Of a DNA stretch of 64,000 nucleotides, positions 44,500-54,331 are shown piece after piece. Numbering within the stretch: position 1 is the stretch's first letter; each line of letters starts with the position of its first letter. Below the pieces are notes generated by a model. The model saw only the letters and a list, made by a program, of their open reading frames with translations. It was not told the DNA's origin and searched no databases. Both the position numbers and the translations under genes were made by a program. This DNA comes from Vicingus serpentipes (GTDB lineage: Bacteria; Bacteroidota; Bacteroidia; Flavobacteriales_E; Vicingaceae), in assembly GCF_007993035.1 (NCBI RefSeq), contig NZ_VOOS01000002.1, positions 186,001 to 250,000 of the forward strand. The letters run 5' to 3'.

Positions 44500-46581
44500 A
44501 TGAAACAGATATTAATAACATTACTTTTCAATTATATTTTACTTTGTTCTTTAACTGCTCAAGAAACAGTTTTAGTTAATGAAGAATTTAATGACAATTC
44601 ATTTGGTTGGTATGAAAACAATGGAGAAAACATTAAATGTGAAGTGAAAAATGGCACATATTTAATAAAAAATAAAACAGAAAGTTCAAGATGGATTTAT
44701 CAAGGTTTATCTGATTTAGCTCCCGATACAGAAAATTTTACAATTGAAATAAAGTTAAAACAAAGCTCTGGAGAAAAAGGATATGGTTTTGGGATATTAT
44801 TTTCTATGTATGGCGATAATAGCTCTTATCAAAAGTTTTTAATTACCTCTAATAAAGATTATAAATTAGATCACTTTTATAGTGAAAAAAGCCATATTAT
44901 GGTCGACTATAAAAAAACAGAAGCCATAAATGAAGGTTACAATTACAACGTTTTAAAAGTAGTAAAAACTGCAAATATTGTAGCTTATTTTATCAATGAC
45001 GAGTTAGTTTATAAAACAGGAAAGTTCAGCTATTATGGATCGAGAATAGCATTTTTCCTTGGAAATAAAATGGAAATGGAAATTGACTATTTAAAAGTCA
45101 CTAAAACTCCAAGAAATATAAATCTTGTTAAAGGAGCTAATAATATAGGCGATAAAATTAAGCTGAGCAACAAAATAAATACTGATGAATATGATGAATT
45201 AGTACCTATTATTTCAGCTGATGGAAAAACTTTATACTGTGTAAGAGCCGACACTCCTGAAAATGTAGGAGATCCAAAAGATGACCAAGATATTTGGTAC
45301 TCTACACTTGAAGAAAATGGTGAATGGAGTACTCTTAAAAATTTTGGAAAACCTTTAAATAATACTGGGAACAACTTTCTAGTTTCAGCCTCTCCTGACA
45401 ACAATTCACTAATCGTAGCCAATACATATAAGCCTGATGGTTCAAAAAACACTTCCGGACTATCAATTTCAAATAAAACAGTAGATGGATGGGAAGTACC
45501 TAAAGCTTTTGTTATTGAAGATAATTATAATGACAATAATTATGTTGCCTATTTTTTATGTTCAGATAATAAAACACTTATACTATCTGTTGAACGAAAG
45601 GAAGGTGCTGGTGAAAAAGATTTATATGTAAGCTTTATAAAAGATGATAATACTTGGAGTAAACCTAAAAATTTAGGTTTGACTGTAAATACTTTTGAAG
45701 ATGAGACAAATCCTTTTGTAGCTGCTGATAACAAAACTTTATATTTTTCATCAAAAGGACATTATGGATATGGTTCTTATGATGTTTTCGTTTCAAAAAG
45801 ACTTGATGATACTTGGACTAACTGGAGCAAACCACAAAATTTAGGTTCAAAAGTAAATTCTCCATCAAGTGAATTAGGTTATTTTTTAGATGCCTCTGGT
45901 GAATATGCTTATTTATCTTCAGGTGGAGATATATGTAAAATTGAAAACTCAGAAAAACCTGAAGCTGTAGTATTAATATCTGGGATAACTTACAATAAGA
46001 AAACAGCTAAACCTATGACTGCAAAAATCAAGTATTATGATTTAGAAGCAAATGTTGAACTTGGTATTGCTAATTCTGATCCTGTTACTGGTGAATATAA
46101 AATTATTTTACCTGCTGGTAAAAAATACAGTTTCGTTGCTCAACAGGATAACTTTTACCCTATAAGTGAAAATTTAGATTTAAAACAGCTAATAGCATAT
46201 GCTGAACAAACAAAAGATTTATTCTTATTACCTATTGAAAAAGGTGAAGTAATTCGATTAAATAATATCTTTTTCGAGTTTAATGAAGCAAAACTAAAAA
46301 GCGAATCTTTTAATGAGTTAGATAGATTATTCGATATTTTAGTTCAGAATAATGAATTAAAAATTGAAATCAGTGGACATACAGATGACAAAGGGAGTGA
46401 TGAATACAACAGAAGTCTATCAAAAAGTAGAGCTAATTCAGTTATGGATTATCTAACATCTAAAGGAATTGATAAGGTTAGATTATCAGCTGTAGGATAT
46501 GGAGAATCAAATCCTGTTGTTGCTAACGATAATGATGATAATAGAGCAATTAACCGAAGGGTTGAATTTAAAGTAATGTAA
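44500..46581 (+). CDS. OmpA-family protein with PD40 propeller
   Basis: 693 residues. Signal peptide (about 1-20, ending LTAQ); a concanavalin/LamG-like domain (about 25-205; EFNDNSFGWYENNGENIKC); WD40-like PD40 blades (about 215-490; TLYFSSKGHYGYGSYDVFVS); a carboxypeptidase-regulatory-like segment (about 495-570); and a C-terminal OmpA peptidoglycan-binding domain (about 585-693) with ISGHTDDKGSDEYNRSLSKS and NRRVEFKV. The last domain anchors it between outer membrane and cell wall. This layout is common in Bacteroidota cell-envelope proteins, including those related to gliding and type IX secretion (PorE-like), but the precise role is open. Confidence 0.9.
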   Translation: MKQILITLLFNYILLCSLTAQETVLVNEEFNDNSFGWYENNGENIKCEVKNGTYLIKNKTESSRWIYQGLSDLAPDTENFTIEIKLKQSSGEKGYGFGILFSMYGDNSSYQKFLITSNKDYKLDHFYSEKSHIMVDYKKTEAINEGYNYNVLKVVKTANIVAYFINDELVYKTGKFSYYGSRIAFFLGNKMEMEIDYLKVTKTPRNINLVKGANNIGDKIKLSNKINTDEYDELVPIISADGKTLYCVRADTPENVGDPKDDQDIWYSTLEENGEWSTLKNFGKPLNNTGNNFLVSASPDNNSLIVANTYKPDGSKNTSGLSISNKTVDGWEVPKAFVIEDNYNDNNYVAYFLCSDNKTLILSVERKEGAGEKDLYVSFIKDDNTWSKPKNLGLTVNTFEDETNPFVAADNKTLYFSSKGHYGYGSYDVFVSKRLDDTWTNWSKPQNLGSKVNSPSSELGYFLDASGEYAYLSSGGDICKIENSEKPEAVVLISGITYNKKTAKPMTAKIKYYDLEANVELGIANSDPVTGEYKIILPAGKKYSFVAQQDNFYPISENLDLKQLIAYAEQTKDLFLLPIEKGEVIRLNNIFFEFNEAKLKSESFNELDRLFDILVQNNELKIEISGHTDDKGSDEYNRSLSKSRANSVMDYLTSKGIDKVRLSAVGYGESNPVVANDNDDNRAINRRVEFKVM

Positions 46582-46582
46582 T

Positions 46583-46617
46583 AAAAAAGGCTTTCTAAAT
46601 AGAAAGCCTTTTTTTTG
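46583..46617. terminator. Bidirectional terminator between OmpA-like gene and ilvE
   Basis: AAAAAAGGCTTTCT (46583-46596) and its complement from 46601 with a four-base loop; A run on one side and T run on the other serve both convergent genes. Confidence 0.9.
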
Positions 46618-46620
46618 AAT

Positions 46621-47691
46621 TTAGATTTTATGAATCCAACTGTATTTATCTTCTATTTTCTCGTGCTTTATTTCTTGAAGCATTTTAGCTAGTTTATTTG
46701 ATAACTCTCTCTCTTCAATTTTTGGTAAAACATATTTGTCATCTTTAAATGTAATAGAAGCAACCTGAGCAATAGTTGCTGCAGTACCTGTTCCAAAAAC
46801 ATCTTTCAAAACACCTTCTTTGGCAGCATTAATAACTTCTGTTACAGAAACTCTTCGTTCCTCAACGGTAATACCCAAATCTTTAGCTAAAGTTAAAACG
46901 CTATTTCTGGTTATTCCTGCTAATGTAGTTTTAAAATCAAGATTTGGCGTGATTAATTTATCTCCAATATGGAACATAACATTCATCGTTCCTGACTCTT
47001 CAATATATTCATGATTTACAGAGTCTGTCCAAATTAACTGCTGATAACCAGCATCTTGACCTAGCTTTGCAGGATATAAAGCTGCAGCATAATTACCTGC
47101 TGCTTTAGCATATCCAACTCCTCCTTCTGTTGCTCTAGAATAAGAAGTTTCAATTTTAACATTTACAGGTTCTGCATAATAAGAATTAACTGGTGCAGTA
47201 AAAATGATAAACTTATATTCATCTGCTGGTCTAACCCCTAAAAGTTGTTCGCTAGCAAACATATAAGGTCTAATATATAGAGAACTTCCTTCTGTTTTAG
47301 GAACCCATTCTGAATCAAGTTTGATTAGTTGAGTTAAACCTTCCATAAAAATATCTTCTGGAATTTCAGGCATACATAATCGCTTTGCTGAAATATTTAA
47401 TCTTTTAGCATTGTCTAATGGTCTAAAAAGTAAAACTTCATTTTGTTCATTTTTATAAGCCTTCATTCCTTCAAAAACTGCTTGCCCGTAATGCAAAGCA
47501 GCACAAGCAGGGCTTACTTCAATTTTGCCAAAAGGCAATATTTTAAAATCAGACCACTTACCATCTTTATAATCTGCCACAAACATGTGATCAGAAAATT
47601 GTTTTCCAAATACAATGTTATTAAAATCTACTTCTGTTATTTTTGATTGAGAAATTTTTTCAATCGAAATCTTACTCATTACTTCTGTCAT
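46621..47691 (-). CDS. ilvE: Branched-chain amino acid aminotransferase
   Basis: About 356 residues, fold-type IV PLP enzyme, class II BCAT. Family segments: ALHYGQAVFEGMKAY (about 65-79), LYIRPYMFASEQLLGV (about 138-153), GYAKAAGNYAAALYPAKLG (about 193-211; PLP lysine within the AxxYPAK region), and GTGTAATIAQVASI near the end. It moves the amino group between Val/Leu/Ile and 2-oxoglutarate in the cytosol. Start may be the ATG at 47691 or the one at 47679 (MSKISIEK); GTG at 47697 is less likely. Confidence 0.94.
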   Translation of the reverse strand: MTEVMSKISIEKISQSKITEVDFNNIVFGKQFSDHMFVADYKDGKWSDFKILPFGKIEVSPACAALHYGQAVFEGMKAYKNEQNEVLLFRPLDNAKRLNISAKRLCMPEIPEDIFMEGLTQLIKLDSEWVPKTEGSSLYIRPYMFASEQLLGVRPADEYKFIIFTAPVNSYYAEPVNVKIETSYSRATEGGVGYAKAAGNYAAALYPAKLGQDAGYQQLIWTDSVNHEYIEESGTMNVMFHIGDKLITPNLDFKTTLAGITRNSVLTLAKDLGITVEERRVSVTEVINAAKEGVLKDVFGTGTAATIAQVASITFKDDKYVLPKIEERELSNKLAKMLQEIKHEKIEDKYSWIHKI

Positions 47692-47775
47692 CAGCACTCT
47701 ATAATATCTGTTATGATGCGAATTTACTCATTTTTTGAATAAAAAAATAAATTCTTAGCTTCTTCTGTTTTATTC

Positions 47776-48462
47776 TTAACCGATAATGTTTTTAGCATAA
47801 TTCAATGCTAATTCAAATTGTTCTTCTTGAGTAATATCTGAATTATCAATTACTATTGCATCTGGAGATTTTATTAGAGGGTTTTCAGTTCTACTTGTAT
47901 CATCGTTATCTCTTAAAACTATATTAGCCATAACATCTTCAAAAGAAACCTTATCTCCTTTTGCTTTTAACTCATCAAATCTTCGTTGAGCTCTTATTTT
48001 AGGGCTAGCAGTCATAAACAACTTTAATTCAGCATTTGGAAAAACAACAGATCCAATATCTCTTCCATCCATTACCAAACCTTTATCATCTCCCATGGCA
48101 CGTTGTAAATCAACCATTTTTTCTCTCACTTCCTTTATTTGAGCAACTTTACTAACATGATTAGAAATTTCTATAGTTCTAATATCTTGTTCAACATTAA
48201 CTCCATTTAAAAATGTTTCTGATTTACTTTGGGCTAGGTTATATGAAAAAGAAATTTTAATCGATGGTAAGGCTGCTAAAAGCTTAGTAACTTCTAAGAC
48301 ATTATTAACTATAAATCCTTTTTGTAAAGCATATAAAGAAACAGCTCTATACATAGCACCAGTATCAATGTAAACATAATTTAACTCTTTGGCAATCTGC
48401 TTTGCGAGCGTACTTTTTCCACATGAAGAATATCCATCAATTGCAATAATTATTTTATTCAT
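47776..48462 (-). CDS. cmk: Cytidylate kinase
   Basis: 228 residues. P-loop GYSSCGKST (9-17), DTGAMYRAV (about 33-41) and MDGRDIGSVVFPNA (about 135-148) are the CMP/dCMP kinase blocks, and RRFDELKAKG lies in the lid. It phosphorylates CMP and dCMP with ATP. The ATG overlaps the last codon and stop of porQ by four bases (ATGA), so the two are probably translated together. Confidence 0.95.
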   Translation of the reverse strand: MNKIIIAIDGYSSCGKSTLAKQIAKELNYVYIDTGAMYRAVSLYALQKGFIVNNVLEVTKLLAALPSIKISFSYNLAQSKSETFLNGVNVEQDIRTIEISNHVSKVAQIKEVREKMVDLQRAMGDDKGLVMDGRDIGSVVFPNAELKLFMTASPKIRAQRRFDELKAKGDKVSFEDVMANIVLRDNDDTSRTENPLIKSPDAIVIDNSDITQEEQFELALNYAKNIIG

Positions 48463-49577
48463 ATTTCCTCTTCTTTATTCTTTTTGGATTTCTTCTCTTT
48501 TTTCTCTTTAGGTTCTTTATAAACTTTAATATCTCGTTTATACGATTGGGAAATATTAGTTGAAATTGTAATATGATTAGATGACCCTGCTAAATGGTAG
48601 CGAGCACTTCCATAATTAATTTGAAATCTATTTAGCCTAAAACCAACCCCCCAACTAAAACCAACTAATCCTGGTTTTTCTTCTATTGCCAATTCTGAAC
48701 GACGTTTAAAATTAAAACCAAATCTTAAATTAAAATTCTTAGATGGAATTATTTCTGCTCCTAAAACGATATGTCTTAAAGACTCCTTTAAAAAGCTTGA
48801 TTTATTTCGTTCGTCTTTTTCTTCTTCACTTAAATTAGTGTTAGAATTAGTTAAGTAAGTCGAATCGTTATAAGCTAAATTCCAATTCTCTAAATTGTTT
48901 AATGTTAGCGACAATCTTAATGGCACATATTTTAATTTTTTGGATATTCCAAACTGAACCTCAAATGGTAATGGCTCTCTTTCTCCATTATCAGCATAAG
49001 TTGTAATTTGACTACCAATATTTTTAACTACTAATGCCGTAGTAATTTGTCTTTTATGAAATTGGTAAGTTGCAGAAAAATCGGCCGCCAAGCCAAAAGA
49101 ATTGTATGTATATAAATTACTATAAATAGGTTTTAAATTAGCTCCTACTGAAAAAGAAGTGTCGATACTTTTACCCCAACCTAAAACTAATGCATACTCC
49201 CCTACTGAAAATTCTCCTAACACATTACCTCCTTCATCGGCTTCTGTAAATTTACCGTAAGAAATGTATTTTAATCCTGTTGAAAATGTTCCGAGTTTCT
49301 TAAAATCACTTGTGTAAGAAACAAAGCCATAATTAATATCAGCAAAGTAATTCAAATAGGTTAAACTAACCGTTGAATGCATATCTGGAGAAAGAAGAGA
49401 AGGATTATTTAATCCTAAATTAGCATCTCCATCTTTAATTGCTATTGCTGTTCCTCCTAAAGCTCCGACTCTTGCTGAAACAGGAACATTTAAAAACTCA
49501 TAAGTGTTATCACCTCCATTTTGACTAAAAGCAGGCAAACAAATTATAGCTAAAAAAACAATTAATAGGTTTTTCAT
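48459..49577 (-). CDS. porQ: Type IX secretion system protein PorQ
   Basis: 372 residues from the ATG at 49577; an in-frame upstream start would add 17 residues ahead of a clear signal peptide (LLIVFLAIICLPAFSQ) and is not used. The mature start YEFLNVPVSARVGALGGTAI is characteristic of PorQ, and the body is a beta-barrel of outer-membrane type. PorQ is part of the type IX system that exports proteins with C-terminal sorting tails, such as the YHYH protein at 12.5 kb. The C-terminal 25 residues are Lys/Glu-rich. Confidence 0.9.
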   Translation of the reverse strand: MKNLLIVFLAIICLPAFSQNGGDNTYEFLNVPVSARVGALGGTAIAIKDGDANLGLNNPSLLSPDMHSTVSLTYLNYFADINYGFVSYTSDFKKLGTFSTGLKYISYGKFTEADEGGNVLGEFSVGEYALVLGWGKSIDTSFSVGANLKPIYSNLYTYNSFGLAADFSATYQFHKRQITTALVVKNIGSQITTYADNGEREPLPFEVQFGISKKLKYVPLRLSLTLNNLENWNLAYNDSTYLTNSNTNLSEEEKDERNKSSFLKESLRHIVLGAEIIPSKNFNLRFGFNFKRRSELAIEEKPGLVGFSWGVGFRLNRFQINYGSARYHLAGSSNHITISTNISQSYKRDIKVYKEPKEKKEKKSKKNKEEEI

Positions 49578-49714
49578 TTTATCATTTAAGACTTGAAAAA
49601 TACTGAAAAATATAGAGTTACTTATCACCTTATTCTTGCTTTTTTAAACATCTAAATAAAGAACATTTATGTTACGGTAAAAAGAATATAATATTGTTTT
49701 ATTTAAAACTAATT

Positions 49715-51766
49715 TTAAACCTTAACCGCAACTACACATACATCATCTATTTGTTCTAAATCACCTTTCCAATCATTAAATGAATGCTCTAAGTTTAGTT
49801 TTAAGTTCTCTAAAGAATGTGATGAATTATCTAAAAAGAATTGTTTGAAAGGCTTATATTTAAGTTTCTTTCCTTTTATACCACCAAATTGATCTGGATA
49901 ACCATCAGTAAATGAAATAACTACATCATCTTTATTAAGCTTAACATAAGATGAATTAAATGGTTTAATATTTTCAACATAAGCTCCAACAGGCTGCTTG
50001 TCTGCTTTTATTTCAATAATAGCTTTTTCGTTTGTTGGATGAATTATTGTTTTACTATTTTCAATCTCTTCGCTAGATAAATCAGCATGATTTTTTAAAA
50101 TCCATATTGAATTGTTTGCCCCAGAAAATTCTAATGTATTTGTGTTTTTATCAAGTATACAAAGTGAAATATCCATTCCATCTTTTTGTTCAATGTCAGC
50201 TTTATTTTTAACTAGAGCCTTAATAATTTTTGACCTTAATTCATTTAGTATTTCATTTGGTTTTACGATACCATTTTCTATAACTATCTCATTTAAAAAG
50301 CCTATTCCTAGCATACTCATAAAAGCTCCTGGCACACCATGTCCTGTACAGTCTGCAGTTGCCCATATAGAAATATTTTTTTCTTCATTATGATGTGCCC
50401 AAAAGAAATCTCCACTAACAATATCTCTAGGTTTAAATAATACAAAATGTTCTTTACTTATCTTATTCCATTCATCTTTGCTTGTTAAAACAGCCGCTTG
50501 AATTCGTTCAGCATAATTAATACTATCTGTAATTTCTTTATGCTGCTCTTCAACTTCAAGCTTTTGCTGCATAATAATTTTATTGTCTTTTTTCTTTTGT
50601 TTAATTATTCTAAAAAATACAATTGCTAAAACTATCAATCCCAAAAGTCCAAAAATCATAATGTTTTTCAACATTTTTTCCATTTCAAGTTCAGCATTTT
50701 GTGCACTTATTTCTTTTTCCGCATCTTTTAATTTTTGCTCAGCAATTAAAATCGCATTTTCAGCAGCTAGAATTTTAGCCTCTCTTTCTATAATTAAAAG
50801 GCTATCCATTTTAGTAGTAGCTTTTAATTTTGCTAATTCTAATGATTTTCTTGCATTTTCTACCTGGTCTTTTTTTGTTCCTAACTCAATACTCCCTGAC
50901 ATGATAAGCCCCATATCAGCACCATCAGAAAAATCAATGTTTGAGTTACTTTTTAGCGAATCTTTTTTTGCTGACGAATTAGTTGGTATAAATTGTCTAG
51001 ATGCAAATTGTTCTATTTCTTGAGATTTTGTTTGAGCATAGTTCAATATAGAATCCGCAATATGGTTCGCATTTTTAATAATTCTAGCTCTTTCTTGATT
51101 TGCTTTAACTTTCTCAGTTTCTAAAATATTTGTGTATTTTAACCTTGTCTCTTCACTTAATCGATTAACTTCTTTATCTATAGCAACTGCTTTAGTAACA
51201 TTAATTCTTATCGCCTCTAATTCCTCCTGAACATATTGACTGTGTGCCTCATCAACTAAAAATTCAGCTCTTTTATCATTAAAAGCAATTTTCATCATAT
51301 CAAAATCAAATTGCTCTTGTTTTGGATGTTTTTTTATTACATCAAGCTCTGTATTAATTAGAAAACCTTTTTTATAAAGTCGTTGAGGAACTCCTTTTGT
51401 ATTGATAGAAACACTACTTACATAATAGTTTTCTTTAACAAATTCTACTCTATATTGTTTCTCATAATTAAGGGGGATAGAAAAAACACCATCGGCTTTA
51501 ACTGTATCGCTATAAATAATCTTATTACCCAAATAGCAATTTACAACCGTTTTATCAGCAGTATTTGAAACGAAAAAATCAACAGAAGTTTTTACCAATT
51601 TAAAAATCGCATTTTTGTATGTGATTTTTTTATCTGTATCTATCTTATTTTCATACACTTTACCTGTAAATGTAATTAGTGTATCTTTTCTATTTGAATA
51701 AGCATTATTACTTATGAATAGAACTAAAAGAAGAACAGTGATAACTCTAAATAACTTCTTTAACAT
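49715..51766 (-). CDS. Membrane-bound SpoIIE/PP2C-type protein phosphatase
   Basis: 683 residues. A leader (about 1-25) precedes a periplasmic domain starting with a carboxypeptidase-regulatory-like fold (about 30-130; FTGKVYENKIDTDKKITYKN). Long coiled coil follows (about 150-360), then one membrane helix (about 366-386) and a PP2C domain (about 435-683) with SGDFFWAHH, CTGHGVPGAFMSMLGIG and SFTDGYPDQFGG. It dephosphorylates a Ser/Thr-phosphorylated partner; no kinase or antagonist gene is adjacent, unlike the SpoIIE gene at 27-30 kb. It starts 28 bases after the E1 dehydrogenase stop. Confidence 0.9.
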   Translation of the reverse strand: MLKKLFRVITVLLLVLFISNNAYSNRKDTLITFTGKVYENKIDTDKKITYKNAIFKLVKTSVDFFVSNTADKTVVNCYLGNKIIYSDTVKADGVFSIPLNYEKQYRVEFVKENYYVSSVSINTKGVPQRLYKKGFLINTELDVIKKHPKQEQFDFDMMKIAFNDKRAEFLVDEAHSQYVQEELEAIRINVTKAVAIDKEVNRLSEETRLKYTNILETEKVKANQERARIIKNANHIADSILNYAQTKSQEIEQFASRQFIPTNSSAKKDSLKSNSNIDFSDGADMGLIMSGSIELGTKKDQVENARKSLELAKLKATTKMDSLLIIEREAKILAAENAILIAEQKLKDAEKEISAQNAELEMEKMLKNIMIFGLLGLIVLAIVFFRIIKQKKKDNKIIMQQKLEVEEQHKEITDSINYAERIQAAVLTSKDEWNKISKEHFVLFKPRDIVSGDFFWAHHNEEKNISIWATADCTGHGVPGAFMSMLGIGFLNEIVIENGIVKPNEILNELRSKIIKALVKNKADIEQKDGMDISLCILDKNTNTLEFSGANNSIWILKNHADLSSEEIENSKTIIHPTNEKAIIEIKADKQPVGAYVENIKPFNSSYVKLNKDDVVISFTDGYPDQFGGIKGKKLKYKPFKQFFLDNSSHSLENLKLNLEHSFNDWKGDLEQIDDVCVVAVKV

Positions 51767-51794
51767 TTATGGTGTAAAATTGATTTTACCAAAT

Positions 51795-54215
51795 CTAATA
51801 AATTTTAGGGTAAGTATCCCCATCATACTCATTCATAATGTTATAAGCTGCATCAAATATATCTTCTATACTTGGTTTTGAGAAATAATCACCATCTGTT
51901 CCATAAGCAGGACGATGTGCTTTTGCTGTTAATGTAACCGGTTCAGAATCTAATTTGTAATAACCTTTTTGTTCTTCAAGAATTTTCTGAAGAATAAATG
52001 CACTGGCTCCACCTGGAACATCTTCATCTACAATCAATAAACGATTTGTTCTTTCTAATGAATCAACTATTAAGTGATTAATATCGAAAGGCAACAAAGT
52101 TCTTATATCTATTAATTCAGCAGAAATTCCCACTTCGTTTAATTGTTGAACAGCTTGTAAAGCTAAATTACAAGTTGAACCATATGAAACTATTGTTAAA
52201 TCATTTCCTTCAGTTAAAATTTCAGGAACACCTAATGGCACAGTAAATTCACCTAAATTACTTGGTATATTTTCTTTTGTTCTATATCCATTTAAAGGCT
52301 CAATTACTATTGCTGGATCATCCCCTTTTAATAAAGTATTATAAAAACCAGCTGATTGAGTCAAATTTCGAGGAACGCAAACATGCATTCCTCGAATAGA
52401 ATTAATAATCATCCCCATTGGAGAACCTGAATGCCAAATCCCTTCTAAACGATGACCTCTAGTTCTAACAATTACTGGAGCTTTCTGACCTCCTTTAGTC
52501 CTATATTGAAGTGTTGATAAATCATCACTCATAATTTGAATAGCATACAATAAATAATCTAAATATTGTATTTCAGCAATAGGTCTTAACCCTCTTAAAG
52601 CCATTCCTATTCCCTGTCCTAAAATTGTGTTTTCACGAATTCCAGTGTCACTAATTCTTATTTTGCCATATTTATCTTGTAATCCTTCTAACCCTTGGTT
52701 TACCCCTCCAATTTTCCCTGAATCTTCTCCAAAAATTAATACTTCGGGATATTTTTGTAAGATTTTATCAAAGTTATCTCTTAAAATAACTCTACCATCT
52801 TCTTTTTGATCTGTAAAAACAGCTTTAACTTCTTCAACATTTAATGGTGATGAATCAAATTCAGAATATAATTTAGAACTATATCTATCAAAATTTAATT
52901 TTTCAGCTTCTTTTAACCATGATATTAAAGCTAATCTTGCAGGTAAATTTTCAGTTCGTGTAATTCTTAACGCTTTCTTAATTACTGAAATGAAATCTTT
53001 ACGAATTGGTTCTATATTCGCACTTAACTCTTCAATCATTGGAGATATAAAACTACCATTACTACTCTCAACAACTAATTGTTTTAACATTGCAACAGCT
53101 TCATCCCTTTCTTGTTTTATTGGATTTAGGTAAGCAGTCCACGCAGCTTTTTTCTCATCTAAAACTTGTTTTTTTCCTTCTTTCTCTAGTATAGTTAATT
53201 CTTCTTCAGTAGCAATTTTATTTTCTAAAATCCACTCTTTAAATTTTTTCACACAACAATACTCAGCTTCCCATTCTAGTCGTTCTTTCGATTTATATCT
53301 TTCATGAGATCCTGATGTTGAATGTCCTTGTGGCTGAGTAACCTCTTCAACATGTACTAAAACTGGGCAATGCTCTTCTCTAGCAATTTTAACTGCTTTT
53401 TCATAAGTTTCAATTAAAGAAATATAATCCCAAGCTTTAACTTTTAATATTTCATAACCATTGTTCTTTCCATTATCTCTTTGAAAACCTTTTAGTACTT
53501 CTGAAATACTCTCTTTTGTAGTTTGGTATTTTTTAGGAACAGAGATTCCTTGTCCGTCATCCCATACTGACATAACTACTGGAACTTGTAAAACGCCAAT
53601 TGCATTTATCGCCTCCCAAAAAGGGCCTTCAGATGTACTTGCATCTCCAATTGTACCAAAAGCAACCTCATTTCCTCCTTTAGAAAAGTTAGTAAAAGAA
53701 GCTAATTCTTTATTATTTCTATATACTTTTGAAGCTTGAGCTAAACCTAACAACCGTCCCATTTGACCAGCTGTAGGGGAAATATCTGCTGATGAATTTT
53801 TAATTTTTGTTAAATCTTTCCAGGTTCCATCTTCATTTAAACTACGAGTACCAAAATGACCATTCATAGATCTTCCTGCTGAACATGGTTCTGCTTCAAC
53901 ATCTGTATGAGCGTATAATTGAGCAAAAAACTGTTGAACAGTTAATTGTCCAATAGCCATCATTAAGGTTTGATCTCTATAGTAACCCGATCTAAAATCA
54001 CCTTCTTTGAAGTGTTTAGCTAAAGCTAATTGAGGAAGCTCCTTACCATCTCCAAATATTCCAAATTTTGCTTTTCCTGTAAGCACTTCTCTTCTTCCTA
54101 ATAAAGATGTTTCCCTACTTACATAAACTAATCGATAATCATCTAAAATAGTTTGTTTAAAGCTTTCTTTTGACATTTTAATGTCAGGTGATTTTGTTTC
54201 AACTTGATTACTCAT
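51795..54215 (-). CDS. 2-oxo acid dehydrogenase E1 component, alpha and beta subunits fused
   Basis: 806 residues. The alpha part (about 1-390) binds thiamine diphosphate through GDASTSEGPFWEAINAIG (about 187-204) and VWDDGQGIS, an Asp-Asp form of the usual GDG...NN motif. The beta part (about 480-806) has VLIFGEDSGKIGGVNQG and VRTRGHRLEGIWHSGSPM. It decarboxylates a branched-chain 2-oxo acid or similar substrate and hands the acyl group to a lipoyl E2. Fusion of the two subunits is typical for this phylum. ilvE nearby (46.6 kb) would supply branched-chain oxo acids. No E2 or E3 gene is adjacent. Confidence 0.93.
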   Translation of the reverse strand: MSNQVETKSPDIKMSKESFKQTILDDYRLVYVSRETSLLGRREVLTGKAKFGIFGDGKELPQLALAKHFKEGDFRSGYYRDQTLMMAIGQLTVQQFFAQLYAHTDVEAEPCSAGRSMNGHFGTRSLNEDGTWKDLTKIKNSSADISPTAGQMGRLLGLAQASKVYRNNKELASFTNFSKGGNEVAFGTIGDASTSEGPFWEAINAIGVLQVPVVMSVWDDGQGISVPKKYQTTKESISEVLKGFQRDNGKNNGYEILKVKAWDYISLIETYEKAVKIAREEHCPVLVHVEEVTQPQGHSTSGSHERYKSKERLEWEAEYCCVKKFKEWILENKIATEEELTILEKEGKKQVLDEKKAAWTAYLNPIKQERDEAVAMLKQLVVESSNGSFISPMIEELSANIEPIRKDFISVIKKALRITRTENLPARLALISWLKEAEKLNFDRYSSKLYSEFDSSPLNVEEVKAVFTDQKEDGRVILRDNFDKILQKYPEVLIFGEDSGKIGGVNQGLEGLQDKYGKIRISDTGIRENTILGQGIGMALRGLRPIAEIQYLDYLLYAIQIMSDDLSTLQYRTKGGQKAPVIVRTRGHRLEGIWHSGSPMGMIINSIRGMHVCVPRNLTQSAGFYNTLLKGDDPAIVIEPLNGYRTKENIPSNLGEFTVPLGVPEILTEGNDLTIVSYGSTCNLALQAVQQLNEVGISAELIDIRTLLPFDINHLIVDSLERTNRLLIVDEDVPGGASAFILQKILEEQKGYYKLDSEPVTLTAKAHRPAYGTDGDYFSKPSIEDIFDAAYNIMNEYDGDTYPKIY

Positions 54216-54245
54216 CCCTTCAAAAATTTAATTAATTGAATGTTA

Positions 54246-54253
54246 CAAACATA
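54246..54253 (-). promoter_or_regulatory. Candidate -7 element of the E1 dehydrogenase gene
   Basis: TATGTTTG on the minus strand, 30 bases before the ATG, fits TAnnTTTG; no TTG at the expected distance. Confidence 0.4.
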
Positions 54254-54331
54254 TTCTATTAAAAGTACATGTTAGGTGTTTCGCGAAGTTAATAAATTTT
54301 AGGCATTGTTTTTATAAAAAACAACTGAAGA

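Noticed and set aside
49578-49628. Longer start for porQ
   Set aside because: It would put 17 residues ahead of a normal signal peptide.
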